Source: DASPFV01 sp035620975 | Lineage (GTDB): Bacteria; Acidobacteriota; Vicinamibacteria; Vicinamibacterales; 2-12-FULL-66-21 | Assembly: GCA_035620975.1 (NCBI GenBank) | Contig: DASPFV010000183.1 | Coordinates: 1-23,032, forward strand | Reading direction: 5' to 3' | DNA length: 23,032 bases | Shown: positions 1 to 6,859 of the stretch, one piece after another | Layout: the number at the start of each line of letters is the position of its first letter | Position numbering within the stretch: the stretch's first letter is position 1 | Program-made: the position numbers and the translations under genes | Notes under the pieces: generated by a model | Seen by the model: the letters and a program-made list of their open reading frames with translations, nothing else | What the model was told of the DNA's origin: nothing | The model's database searches: none

Positions 1-40
1 GAAGAGGTCTGACGAGCGTCGCATCGATGTCCCCCTGCAC

Positions 41-110
41 GCCTGGCACCCTCGGGCTCAGGGCCCCTGGCACTCACGGCCCCCAGGCTGGCCAGGGTCA
101 ACCCTGGCAG
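41..110. repeat. CCTGGCAC repeats and inverted repeat
   Basis: The word CCTGGCAC occurs at 42-49 and 66-73, and CCTGGCAG at 103-110. A perfect 8-bp inverted repeat, GCCAGGGT / ACCCTGGC, lies at 91-98 and 101-108 with only two bases between the arms. That loop is too short for a standard hairpin, so as DNA it looks more like a dyad-symmetric site or part of a REP-like unit. Function unknown. Confidence 0.5.
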
Positions 111-147
111 GAACCGGGGCCTGCCTCTAACCTCATTCGCACCGGCC

Positions 148-337
148 TTCACCCGCGTCCCGTCAACCCCGAAACCCGCGTTCATCCGCGTGCATCCGCG
201 TCCCGTCAGCCCCCGAGACCCGCGTTCATCCGCGTCCCGTCGGCTGCCGAGACCCGCATCCGTCCGCGTTCATCCGCGTCCCGTCAGCCCCCGAGACCCG
301 CGTCCGTCCGCGATCGACGATCCGCGGTGCATCCGCG
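148..337. repeat. Imperfect tandem repeat, about 33-34 bp units
   Basis: Four units follow the pattern TTCATCCGCG, then TCCCGTCAGC, then CCCCGAGACCCGCG. They lie at 148-180 (diverged), 191-224, 225-257 (diverged) and 269-302. The last 32 bases of the units ending at 224 and 302 are identical. Extra copies of a 10-11-base half-unit (TTCATCCGCG, TCCGTCCGCG or TGCATCCGCG) are inserted at 181-190, 258-268, 303-312 and 328-337. The array stops at the stop codon of the MFS gene. Similar 'CGCGGATGAACGCGGATG' intergenic repeats are, as I recall, known from several high-GC phyla; no function is established from sequence. Confidence 0.8.
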
Positions 338-338
338 A

Positions 339-1631
339 TCAGGGGCGGAGTCCCGATCGCCTCCGCGCGTCCGGGTCGGTCCCGGCCTCGCCGGCGCCGC
401 GGGGCACCAGGAGGACCGCGAGAAACGCCAGCCCGGAGTAGCCGGCCATCAACACGAACAGCGGCCGGTAGCTGCCAACCAGATCGAAGAGGCTGCCGTT
501 CAGCGGATCTCCCAGGGCGCCGCCGAGCGCCATCGACAGCAGGAACAGCGCCGACAGCACGCCTCGACGATTCGGCGGGATTGGTTCCACGAAGAGCGGG
601 TATGCGTTCACGGTCGGGAGCGTCCAGCTGGCCGAAGCGAGAGCCAGGAGCGGTGCCGCCTGCCCGATGCCCGTCACGCGGTCCAGCGCGAGCAGGCAGG
701 CCGCCATCAGGCCAAACCCCAGCAGCATCGCGTTTCTCCGGCCGATGCGCACGCCGAGCATGCCGGCGGGGAGCGCCCCGAGCACACCGCCGAGGGCCCA
801 TGCGATGAATCCGATCGTCACCTCCTCCGGCCTGATGCCGAAGCGCTCGGTCCCGTGCAGCGCGAACCAGGTGGTGAACGTCTGGAATGTGAGCTGCAGC
901 AGGAAGGCCGCCGCGAAGATCGTACGCATGCCCGGCATCGCGCCGCGGATGGCGACCCGGACGCCGTCGAGGAGCGAGCGGAACGTTGTCTCGGCGGCGT
1001 GGGAATCCGCGGCCTCCTGCTGGCGGAAGGTGGCGGTGAACACGGCGGCGATCGCGAGCACGGCGCCTGCGGCGATCAGGAATGCGGCGCGCATACCGAG
1101 GACCCTGCCGAGCATCAGGAAGACGATGGCGCCGGCGCACATCTGGAAGGTGACGGATCCGGTCGCGAGGGAGCGATAGCGCGACGGGACGAGATCGGCC
1201 ACGAGCGCCTGGAAGGGGGAGCGGACGATATTGATCCCGCTGTAAAGGATGACGATGGCGCCGACCAGGCTCGTGATGCCGAACCTGGTCGACACCGGGA
1301 AGATCGCCATGCCGGCCGACGCCAGTACGAGCCCGACCAGCACCAGCGGCAGGCGGCCGTGGCCGCTGGCATTCCATCGGTCCGACAGGGCCCCGGCCCA
1401 CGGGACCAGCCCGAGCAGCAGCAGGTTGTCGATGGCCATGACGACGCCGATGGCCGTCCGATGCTCGCCAATGACGTCGCGGACGAGGGGCGGCACGAAC
1501 GTGCTGAGGAGGGGTCCGGTCACGCCGAAGAAGAGGCCGCCGAGACCGATGAGGGCACAGCGGAAGTACGGGATCGTCGAGACGGGAGCCCGCGAGGTGT
1601 CGGCGATCTCGCCGGGGACGGCTGTACTCAC
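339..1631 (-). CDS. MFS transporter, SLC45/sugar-symporter-like
   Basis: This is a 430-residue polytopic inner-membrane protein with about 12 hydrophobic segments, the usual size for a major facilitator. The N-terminal half contains the motif-A-like loop WAGALSDRWN after the second helix, and a later loop reads QALVADLVPSRYRSLATG, which resembles the SLC45 / sucrose-maltose proton symporter branch. The central loop and the second six-helix bundle (AGMLGVRIGRRNAMLLG) complete the fold. The substrate cannot be read from sequence; a sugar or related solute is a guess. I chose the GTG at 1631. The frame stays open to an ATG at 1685, but that would overlap the start and ribosome-binding site of the divergent neighbour and adds an unconvincing Cys-rich leader. 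Neither start has a clear Shine-Dalgarno. The gene is divergent from the small membrane protein at 1684. Confidence 0.85.
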   Translation of the reverse strand: MSTAVPGEIADTSRAPVSTIPYFRCALIGLGGLFFGVTGPLLSTFVPPLVRDVIGEHRTAIGVVMAIDNLLLLGLVPWAGALSDRWNASGHGRLPLVLVGLVLASAGMAIFPVSTRFGITSLVGAIVILYSGINIVRSPFQALVADLVPSRYRSLATGSVTFQMCAGAIVFLMLGRVLGMRAAFLIAAGAVLAIAAVFTATFRQQEAADSHAAETTFRSLLDGVRVAIRGAMPGMRTIFAAAFLLQLTFQTFTTWFALHGTERFGIRPEEVTIGFIAWALGGVLGALPAGMLGVRIGRRNAMLLGFGLMAACLLALDRVTGIGQAAPLLALASASWTLPTVNAYPLFVEPIPPNRRGVLSALFLLSMALGGALGDPLNGSLFDLVGSYRPLFVLMAGYSGLAFLAVLLVPRGAGEAGTDPDARRRSGLRP

Positions 1632-1645
1632 GGGCCCATTGCAGC

Positions 1646-1651
1646 TATAAT
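1646..1651 (+). promoter_or_regulatory. Candidate -10 box for the 1684 gene
   Basis: A perfect TATAAT lies about 33 bases before the ATG at 1684, in otherwise GC-rich DNA. No good -35 partner is present at 16-18 bp spacing (TGTACT at 1623-1628 is weak), so this is only a candidate. It sits in the short divergent gap between the MFS gene and the membrane protein. Confidence 0.35.
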
Positions 1652-1683
1652 CACCCGCCGCGTCAATACAGGTGGGGCAGCAC

Positions 1684-2400
1684 ATGCCGACTCAGGCCCG
1701 TCTCTTCGACCGCCGGATGTTCACGACCGCGGCGATCCTGTTCCCGCTGCTCATCGTCCTCGGGTTTGCGCGCACCTATTACTTCCGCCTGTTCTTCGAC
1801 GTGCCGCCGCTCCCCTCCGTCCTCGTGCACGCCCACGGGCTGCTCATGACGGCGTGGGTAGCCCTCTTCGCCGCGCAGATCTGGTTCATCTCGTCCCGGC
1901 GAGTGCGGGTCCATCAGCGGGTTGGATACGCGGGTGTCGCCCTCGCCGCCCTCGTCATCGCCACCGGGGTGCCGACAGCCCTCCGCGCGGCCAAGTACGG
2001 TTCCGCTGCGGCCCCGCCGGACGTCCCCCCGCTCGCCTTCCTCATCGTGCCGCTGTTCGATCTCGTGATGTTCGCGATCTTCTTCGGCGCGGCCGTGTAC
2101 TTCCGCCGCCGGCCGGCCGCGCACAAGCGGCTGATGCTGCTGACCGCCCTCAATTTCCTCCCGCCGGCCATCGCTCGCATCCCCGTCGCGTCGCTTCAAG
2201 CGCTGGGCCCCCTCTGGTTCTTCGGGCTGCCCACGGTCCTGGCGCTGCTCTGGGTCGGCCTGGACGCACGGCAGAATGGCCTGAACCGGATCGCGCTGAT
2301 CGGGACCGCCCTGCTGATCGCGTCCTACATCGTCCGGCTCGCGCTCATGGAGACGGACGCGTGGCTGAGCATCGCGGCGTGGCTCACCAGCTACATCTGA
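1684..2400 (+). CDS. Uncharacterised polytopic membrane protein with paired histidines
   Basis: This is a 238-residue protein with about six to seven hydrophobic helices, almost certainly in the inner membrane. Visible landmarks are ARTYYFRLFFDVPPLP (29-44), followed by VHAHG with His49 and His51, then RVRVHQRVG with His77 at the start of a helix, and RRPAAHKRLMLL with His147 at the start of another. This pattern recalls a widespread family of small bacterial membrane proteins of unknown function, somewhat like DUF2306 proteins. Paired histidines at helix ends could bind haem or metal, but that is inference. The ATG at 1684 is preceded by GGTGGGG at a good distance and fits better than the GTG at 1672 in the same frame. 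Two stem-loops follow the stop codon. It is divergent from the MFS gene and may share its control region. Confidence 0.75.
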   Translation: MPTQARLFDRRMFTTAAILFPLLIVLGFARTYYFRLFFDVPPLPSVLVHAHGLLMTAWVALFAAQIWFISSRRVRVHQRVGYAGVALAALVIATGVPTALRAAKYGSAAAPPDVPPLAFLIVPLFDLVMFAIFFGAAVYFRRRPAAHKRLMLLTALNFLPPAIARIPVASLQALGPLWFFGLPTVLALLWVGLDARQNGLNRIALIGTALLIASYIVRLALMETDAWLSIAAWLTSYI

Positions 2401-2410
2401 TCACGGCTCT

Positions 2411-2439
2411 GCCGCAGCCCTGCGGCCTCACTGGGTGAG
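2411..2439 (+). terminator. Two adjacent stem-loops after the membrane protein
   Basis: Ten bases after the stop codon a hairpin GCCGCA-gccc-TGCGGC (2411-2426) is followed at once by CTCAC-tgg-GTGAG (2427-2439). There is no T-tract, so termination by the standard intrinsic mechanism is uncertain; the position is right for a 3' end. Confidence 0.4.
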
Positions 2440-2587
2440 AACTCCAGCACGACCCGTTTGAACGCCCGGGTTTTGTCCAGCTTCACTGTCACCAGTGCCA
2501 GGCGGGGCGACGATCTCGAAATGTCCGACCGTCTGGCCTGGTGTCCCGAATGAGTGGTGCGTGGCATAGTCGCGGAGCGCGGCGCCC

Positions 2588-2625
2588 GGATGCCAAGGCG
2601 CGACGACCGAGAATATCGGGCATCC
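2588..2625 (-). terminator. Stem-loop downstream of the sigma-factor operon
   Basis: Arms GGATGCC (2588-2594) and GGCATCC (2619-2625) flank a 24-base loop that contains a smaller CCGA/TCGG pairing. The element begins about 30 bases past the sigma-factor stop codon on the minus strand. There is no T-tract, so it is a weak terminator candidate or a 3' stabilising structure. Confidence 0.3.
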
Positions 2626-2653
2626 TCCCACGCGCCGCCGGCCTGATCGACGG

Positions 2654-3892
2654 TCAGGCGGTCTGGAGGTTCCGGAGAGCGCGCTGCAGGAACTCGCGTT
2701 CCCGCAGGTTGTCAGTGCGCGCGATCGCCGCTTCGTACGCGCGCGCCGCGTCGTCGCGACGATCGAGGCGCTGCAGCAGATCGGCGCGCACGGCGTGGAA
2801 CAGGTAGTAACCGTCGAGATCGTTCGCCAGGTCGTCGACGATGGCCAGCGCGGCCGCCGCGCCTTGGAGTTCCGCCACGGCCACGGCACGGTTCAACGCG
2901 ACAATCGGACCCGGCGCGATCGACTGGAGCTGGTCGTAGAGCTGCAGGATCTGCCGCCAGTCGGTGACCGATGCGACCGCTGCGTCGCTGTGGACGGCCT
3001 GAATCGCTGCCTGAATCTGGTAGGGTCCCGGCCTGTTCTGCGCGAGGCACCGCCGGACGATGGCCTGACCTTCGCGGATCAGCGCACGATCCCACAGCCG
3101 GCGGTCCTGATCCGCGAGCCGGACGAGGTCGCCGGCGGCGCTCGTGCGCGCGGGCCGGCGCGCCTCGACGAGCAGCATCAGCGCGAGCAGTCCGAGGACC
3201 TCGGGCGCCTCCGGCAGCAGGTCGGCGAGGACCCTCGCCAGACGTATGGCCTCGGCGCACAGGTCCTCGCGGACCAGGCGGCTGCCAGCGCTCGCCGTGT
3301 GCCCTTCGTTGAAAATCAGGTAGAGCACGGCCAGCACGGCGGGAAGGCGAAGCGGGAGCTCGCGCTCGTCCGGGATGCGGTAGGGAATGCCCGCGGCGCG
3401 GATCTTGGTCTTGGCCCGGACCAGCCGCTGCGCCATCGTCGCCTCGGGCACCAGGAAGGCACGCGCGATCTCCGCCGTCGTCAGACCGCCGAGGAGGCGA
3501 AGCGTGAGCGCGACCTGGGCGGTCGGGGCGAGCGCGGGATGACAGCAGGTGAAGATCAAACGCAGCCGGTCGTCGCGCACGACGCCCTCCTCTTCTTCCG
3601 GTGTCGCGTCACCGCCCGCATACAGGAACGCGGCCTGCGTGTGCCGATCCCCACGGGACGCCTCGCGACGCAGGCGGTCGATCGCGCGATTGCGCGCGGT
3701 GGTGATGATCCAGCCGGCCGGGCTCGCGGGAAGCCCTGACGACGGCCACCGCTGCACGGCGATGGCGAACGCATCCTGCACGGATTCCTCCGCGAGATCG
3801 ATGTCGCGGAGGTGTCGGACCAGCACCGATACGGCGCGGCCGTACTCCTCGCGGAAGACGCGCTCGATCTCCAGTGCGTTCACAGCCGGCAC
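2654..3892 (-). CDS. ECF42-family RNA polymerase sigma factor with TPR-like C-terminal extension
   Basis: This 412-residue protein is far longer than a simple ECF sigma factor (about 180-200 residues). Sigma region 2 lies at about 10-75, with the helix around PAGWIITTARNRAIDRLRRE (58-77). Sigma region 4 lies at about 105-165, with the helix-turn-helix GLTTAEIARAFLVPEATMAQ. The rest is the extension typical of ECF42 (COG4941, DUF6596 plus TPR-like helices): LIFTCCHPAL (112-121), YLIFNEGHTA (191-200), LLVEARRPAR (240-249), GPYQIQAAIQAVH (289-301) and ALNRAVAVAE (332-341). ECF42 factors lack a classical anti-sigma factor; the C-terminal extension is thought to control activity. The ATG lies only six bases after the stop of the DGPF gene, so the two are co-transcribed. 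The inducing signal is unknown. Confidence 0.93.
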   Translation of the reverse strand: MPAVNALEIERVFREEYGRAVSVLVRHLRDIDLAEESVQDAFAIAVQRWPSSGLPASPAGWIITTARNRAIDRLRREASRGDRHTQAAFLYAGGDATPEEEEGVVRDDRLRLIFTCCHPALAPTAQVALTLRLLGGLTTAEIARAFLVPEATMAQRLVRAKTKIRAAGIPYRIPDERELPLRLPAVLAVLYLIFNEGHTASAGSRLVREDLCAEAIRLARVLADLLPEAPEVLGLLALMLLVEARRPARTSAAGDLVRLADQDRRLWDRALIREGQAIVRRCLAQNRPGPYQIQAAIQAVHSDAAVASVTDWRQILQLYDQLQSIAPGPIVALNRAVAVAELQGAAAALAIVDDLANDLDGYYLFHAVRADLLQRLDRRDDAARAYEAAIARTDNLREREFLQRALRNLQTA

Positions 3893-3898
3893 GGGCGG

Positions 3899-4273
3899 TC
3901 AGTGCTCCTCGTCACCCCTGAACGGGCGGACTTCGATCGACAGGCCCTCGTCGAGCCCTGGAAGCGTCAGCGCCCTGGCGAGCCGCCTCCCCCAGACGAG
4001 CGCGGCATCGAGGTCCGGGACCTTGACGATCATGAAACCTCCGAGGTGCTCCTTGGCCTCGGCAAACGGGCCATCGGTGACGAGCAGGTCGCCGCGACGG
4101 ACCTTCACGACCGTGGCGGTGACCGGCGGATGCAACCCGCCGTTGAACACCCACACGCCCGAGGCCTTCGCGTCCTCGACGATCGCGTTCACATCGCGCA
4201 TGACGGGCGCCAGCGCCTCCGGTGGAGGCGGCGCGCCGTCGGGCTGATAAATGCTGAGCAGATATTGCTTCAT
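3899..4273 (-). CDS. YCII-related DGPF-domain protein, ECF42 partner
   Basis: This small 124-residue cytoplasmic protein has the YCII/DGPF ferredoxin-like fold. The signature DGPFAE is at 67-72, preceded by LLVT and followed by KEHLGGFMIV, and the N-terminus MKQYLLSIYQPDG is typical of the family. DGPF proteins are the standard genomic partners of ECF42 sigma factors and are often under their control; their biochemical role is not established. A Shine-Dalgarno GAGGAG lies nine bases before the ATG. It is the first gene of a two-gene operon, followed after six bases by the sigma factor. A matching ECF-type promoter lies about 60 bases upstream. Confidence 0.93.
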   Translation of the reverse strand: MKQYLLSIYQPDGAPPPPEALAPVMRDVNAIVEDAKASGVWVFNGGLHPPVTATVVKVRRGDLLVTDGPFAEAKEHLGGFMIVKVPDLDAALVWGRRLARALTLPGLDEGLSIEVRPFRGDEEH

Positions 4274-4334
4274 CTCCGTGTGCTCCTCGTGTGCAGGTCG
4301 TGCTGCAGGGAATCACCAATTACCCTTCACCCCC

Positions 4335-4363
4335 TATACGAACGGGGACCAGCCGGATCGACA
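4335..4363 (-). promoter_or_regulatory. Candidate ECF42-type autoregulatory promoter
   Basis: Read on the minus strand, TGTCGA (4363-4358) is followed after 17 bases by CGTATA (4340-4335). The ECF42 target consensus I recall is TGTCGA in the -35 region and CG(A/T)C in the -10 region. The -35 matches fully and the -10 matches three of four. Predicted transcription starts near 4328, about 55 bases before the DGPF start codon. This implies that the sigma factor transcribes its own operon. Confidence 0.6.
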
Positions 4364-4441
4364 GGTGCCGGTCCCTCGCGGAGACGGCACCGGCCCGATG
4401 CCGGCGACGTCGCCAGGGCCGCCCGTGATACCCTCCGCGGC

Positions 4442-5293
4442 ATGCCTGCCATGACCCGACGCCAGGCGATGACCGCCGCCGCCGCCCTCGTTGCCGCCGG
4501 AACCGAAGGCGCCATGCAGACCCCGCCCGGCCAGACGGGCCGCCTGAAGCAGTCGGTCTGCCGCTGGCCTTTCGCGAAGATCCCGCTCCCGGAGTTCTGC
4601 AGGGCCGTTGCCGACCTGGGCCTTACGGCGATCGACCTTCTGACCGAAGCCGAGTGGCCGGTTGCGCGCGAGTACGGGCTCACCTGCTCGATGGGGTCCG
4701 GCGCCGGCGGCACAATCGTCGACGGTCTCAACGTGAAGGCGAACCACGACGGCATCGTCCGCGGCCTGGAAGCGGCGATCCCCCGCGCGGCGGCTCAGAA
4801 GGTTCCCAACCTGATCACGTTCTTCGGCAACCGCCGCGGGATGCCGGACGAGGAGGCTGTCGGAAACTGCGTGGAGGCGCTGAACCGGGTCAAAAAGGTG
4901 GCAGAGGATCACGGGGTGACCATCTGCATCGAGCTGCTCAACAGCAAGGTGAACCACCCCGATTACCAGGGAGACCACACCGACTTCGGCGTGCGCGTCG
5001 TGAAGGCCGTGGCCTCCCCGCGCGTGAAGCTCCTGTACGACATCTACCACATGCAGATCATGGAAGGCGATCTGATCCGGACGATCCAGGACAACCGCGA
5101 GCACATCGCGCACTACCACACTGGCGGCGTGCCGGGTCGCCACGAGCTCGACGAGACGCAGGAGATCCAGTGGCGCACGGTGGCCAAGGCGATCGCTGAC
5201 ATGGGTTTCCAGGGGTACTTCGCCCACGAGTTCATTCCCACCCGCGATCCGGTCGCGTCGCTGCGGGAAGCGGTCGCGCTCTGTTCGGTCTGA
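4442..5293 (+). CDS. Sugar phosphate isomerase/epimerase-like TIM-barrel protein (hydroxypyruvate isomerase family)
   Basis: This 283-residue protein belongs to the xylose-isomerase-like TIM-barrel superfamily and is closest in pattern to hydroxypyruvate isomerases (COG3622). Expected metal and catalytic positions are visible: Glu164 in ICIELLNSK, Asp200 in LLYDIYHMQ with His203, His226 in HYHTGGVPGRHEL, and Glu263 in GYFAHEFIP. The N-terminus TRRQAMTAAAALVAAG looks like a twin-arginine signal followed by a hydrophobic Ala-rich segment. The protein may therefore be exported, as many acidobacterial and planctomycete members of this superfamily are. Actual substrate is unknown. The start could be the ATG at 4442 or the one at 4451; neither has a strong ribosome-binding site. 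The frame is open further upstream, but that part runs antisense to the DGPF operon and is not coding. It looks monocistronic. Confidence 0.85.
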   Translation: MPAMTRRQAMTAAAALVAAGTEGAMQTPPGQTGRLKQSVCRWPFAKIPLPEFCRAVADLGLTAIDLLTEAEWPVAREYGLTCSMGSGAGGTIVDGLNVKANHDGIVRGLEAAIPRAAAQKVPNLITFFGNRRGMPDEEAVGNCVEALNRVKKVAEDHGVTICIELLNSKVNHPDYQGDHTDFGVRVVKAVASPRVKLLYDIYHMQIMEGDLIRTIQDNREHIAHYHTGGVPGRHELDETQEIQWRTVAKAIADMGFQGYFAHEFIPTRDPVASLREAVALCSV

Positions 5294-5301
5294 ACAACCA
5301 G

Positions 5302-5324
5302 CCCGCGTGCAGCTTCACTGCGGG
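5302..5324 (+). terminator. Stem-loop after the TIM-barrel gene
   Basis: Arms CCCGCGTG (5302-5309) and CAC-t-GCGGG (5316-5324, one bulged T) enclose a six-base loop. The hairpin starts nine bases after the stop codon. No T-tract follows, so this is only a candidate. Confidence 0.35.
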
Positions 5325-5463
5325 GGTGCTCCGATCGGATCCATCGTTCGCGCCTGAGCCCGGGTTGCGCCCCGATCGTGCGGCGCCCCCCGCACCGTCC
5401 ATCCTCGGGTCAGGGCCTGCCCGCCGATGAAGTAGAGTTGCGGCGTCATCCCCGAGGACGTGC

Positions 5464-6837
5464 ATGACTGTAGAGACCGATCTCCAGAACACCGCGGACG
5501 TGCAGGGCGCCCGTCTCGCCGCGCTGCTCGAAGCCGGCGACGAAGACGGTCTGCAAACAGCCGTGCTCGCGCTTCACCCCGCGGATCTGGCCGACGCGCT
5601 CAGCGCCGTGGATCGGGCAGAGACGCGCGGAAAGGTGTTCTCGCGCCTGCCCGCATCGACGGCCGCGACGGTCCTGACGCTCGTCTCATCCGTTGTGCGG
5701 ACGGAACTGCTCCAGCATCTGGGGGACGCCGAGGTCCGGAGCATCCTCGAAGAGCTCGACTCCGACGACGCCGCCGATCTGCTCGGGACGGTGACGCCCG
5801 AACGCGCGCGCGGCATCCTGGAGGGCCTGTCCGGACCGCTGGCGGCGCGCATCCAGCAGCTGCTGAAGTACCCCGCCGACACGGCGGGCGGCCTGATGCA
5901 GGTGGAATACGCCGCGGTGCTCGAGGGGGCGACGCTGGAAGAGGCAGTCGAGATCGTGCGGACCCTTGCGGAGGCGGTGCCCGACATCCACAACGTCTTC
6001 GTCGTGGACCAGCAGTTCCATCTGCGCGGCGTGCTGCCGCTGGCGCGCCTCATCCTCGCCCGCGCCGGTGACACGGTCGACGCGGTCATGGACCGCAACG
6101 TCGTCGCCGCGACCGTCGACACGGATCAGGAGGAGGTCGCCCGGCTGTTCCGGAAGTACGATCTCGTGTCGCTGCCCGTGACCGACCCGCGCGGCGCGCT
6201 GCTCGGACGCATCACGGTCGACGACATCGTGGACGTGCTGGAGGAGGAGGCGAGCGAGGACTTCTCGAAGCTGTCGGGGCTCGGCGAGGAAGAGCCGCTG
6301 CTCGATTCGCCCCTTCGCGCGATCCGGCGCCGGCTCCCCTGGCTCGGGCTGAACCTGGTGACGACGAGCGTCAGTGCCAGCGTGATCGGTCTGTTCCAGG
6401 GCACGATCCAGAGCATGGCCGTGGCGGCGGCGTTGATGACCATCGTGGCGGCGCAGGGTGGCAACGCCGGCGTGCAGACGCTCACGATCATGGTCCGCGG
6501 GCTTGCGCTCGGACGGGTGAGTCTTGCCCAGGCACGCGCCATCCTGCTGAAAGAGCTGGCGGTGGCGTGCGGAAACGGGGTGATCCTCGGGCTCGCCGCG
6601 GGCGCGGTTGCCTACGCGCTGCACAGGCAGGCGCTGCTGGCGGTCGTCCTGGGCCTCGCCCTGGCCGTGAACTTTCTCGTCGCCGCGCTGATGGGCAGCT
6701 TCATCCCGCTGATCCTGCGGTGGCTGCGCGCCGATCCGGCCGTAGCCTCGAGCGTGTTCGTGACGGCCTCGACCGATCTCTGCGGCTTCTTCGCGTTTCT
6801 CGGGCTGCTCGCGCTGGGGCTCCGCTACTTCGCCTGA
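5464..6837 (+). CDS. mgtE: Magnesium transporter/channel MgtE
   Basis: This 457-residue protein has full MgtE architecture. The cytosolic superhelical N domain lies at about 15-135. The CBS pair (about 139-262) starts with YPADTAGGLM and includes VSLPVTDPRGALLGRITVDD. A connecting helix and five transmembrane helices follow (about 295-455). Pore-family motifs are intact: QGGNAGVQT (331-339) and FVTASTDLCGFF (432-443). Asp438 matches the conserved pore Asp known as Asp432 in the Thermus enzyme. MgtE forms homodimeric Mg2+ channels gated by Mg2+ binding to the N and CBS domains. The ATG has GAGGA five bases upstream. The gene ends 22 bases from the convergent STAS gene, and no partner gene is apparent. 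Confidence 0.96.
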   Translation: MTVETDLQNTADVQGARLAALLEAGDEDGLQTAVLALHPADLADALSAVDRAETRGKVFSRLPASTAATVLTLVSSVVRTELLQHLGDAEVRSILEELDSDDAADLLGTVTPERARGILEGLSGPLAARIQQLLKYPADTAGGLMQVEYAAVLEGATLEEAVEIVRTLAEAVPDIHNVFVVDQQFHLRGVLPLARLILARAGDTVDAVMDRNVVAATVDTDQEEVARLFRKYDLVSLPVTDPRGALLGRITVDDIVDVLEEEASEDFSKLSGLGEEEPLLDSPLRAIRRRLPWLGLNLVTTSVSASVIGLFQGTIQSMAVAAALMTIVAAQGGNAGVQTLTIMVRGLALGRVSLAQARAILLKELAVACGNGVILGLAAGAVAYALHRQALLAVVLGLALAVNFLVAALMGSFIPLILRWLRADPAVASSVFVTASTDLCGFFAFLGLLALGLRYFA

Positions 6838-6859
6838 GCGGGACGGCCGGGTGGCTGCT

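Larger units (their letters stand above)
1..338. other. Left-edge non-coding, repeat-rich intergenic region
   Basis: No convincing gene is visible here; the open frames crossing it have arginine/proline-rich compositions typical of shadows in GC-rich DNA. The stretch lies directly downstream of the MFS transporter stop codon (the gene reads leftwards). It holds two kinds of structure: a block at about 41-110 with repeated CCTGGCA words and an inverted repeat, and a block at 148-337 of tandem units built on the word TCCGCG. Both are listed separately. It may be the 3' flank of the MFS gene or a spacer towards a gene outside the window. Confidence 0.6.

Noticed and set aside
148..337. CRISPR array
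   Set aside because: Units are directly adjacent with no unique spacers, unit spacing is irregular, and no cas genes are nearby.
27..2438. Plus-strand open frame of 803 codons at the left edge
   Set aside because: It crosses the tandem repeats, runs antisense to the MFS gene and out of frame through the membrane-protein gene. Composition is low-complexity and Arg/His/Glu-rich, so it is a shadow.
3812..4441. Upstream extension of the TIM-barrel frame
   Set aside because: The frame is open from 3812, but this part is antisense to the DGPF/sigma operon and lacks family similarity. The Arg-Arg signal and barrel start after 4442.
2478..5320. Shared word CAGCTTCACTG at 2478-2488 and 5310-5320 as an attachment-site pair
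   Set aside because: An 11-base match in 23 kb can arise by chance, no integrase is present, and the intervening genes look like ordinary chromosome.
6838..6859. Terminator in the MgtE/STAS convergent gap
   Set aside because: Only 22 bases separate the stops and I see no stable hairpin or T-tract there.
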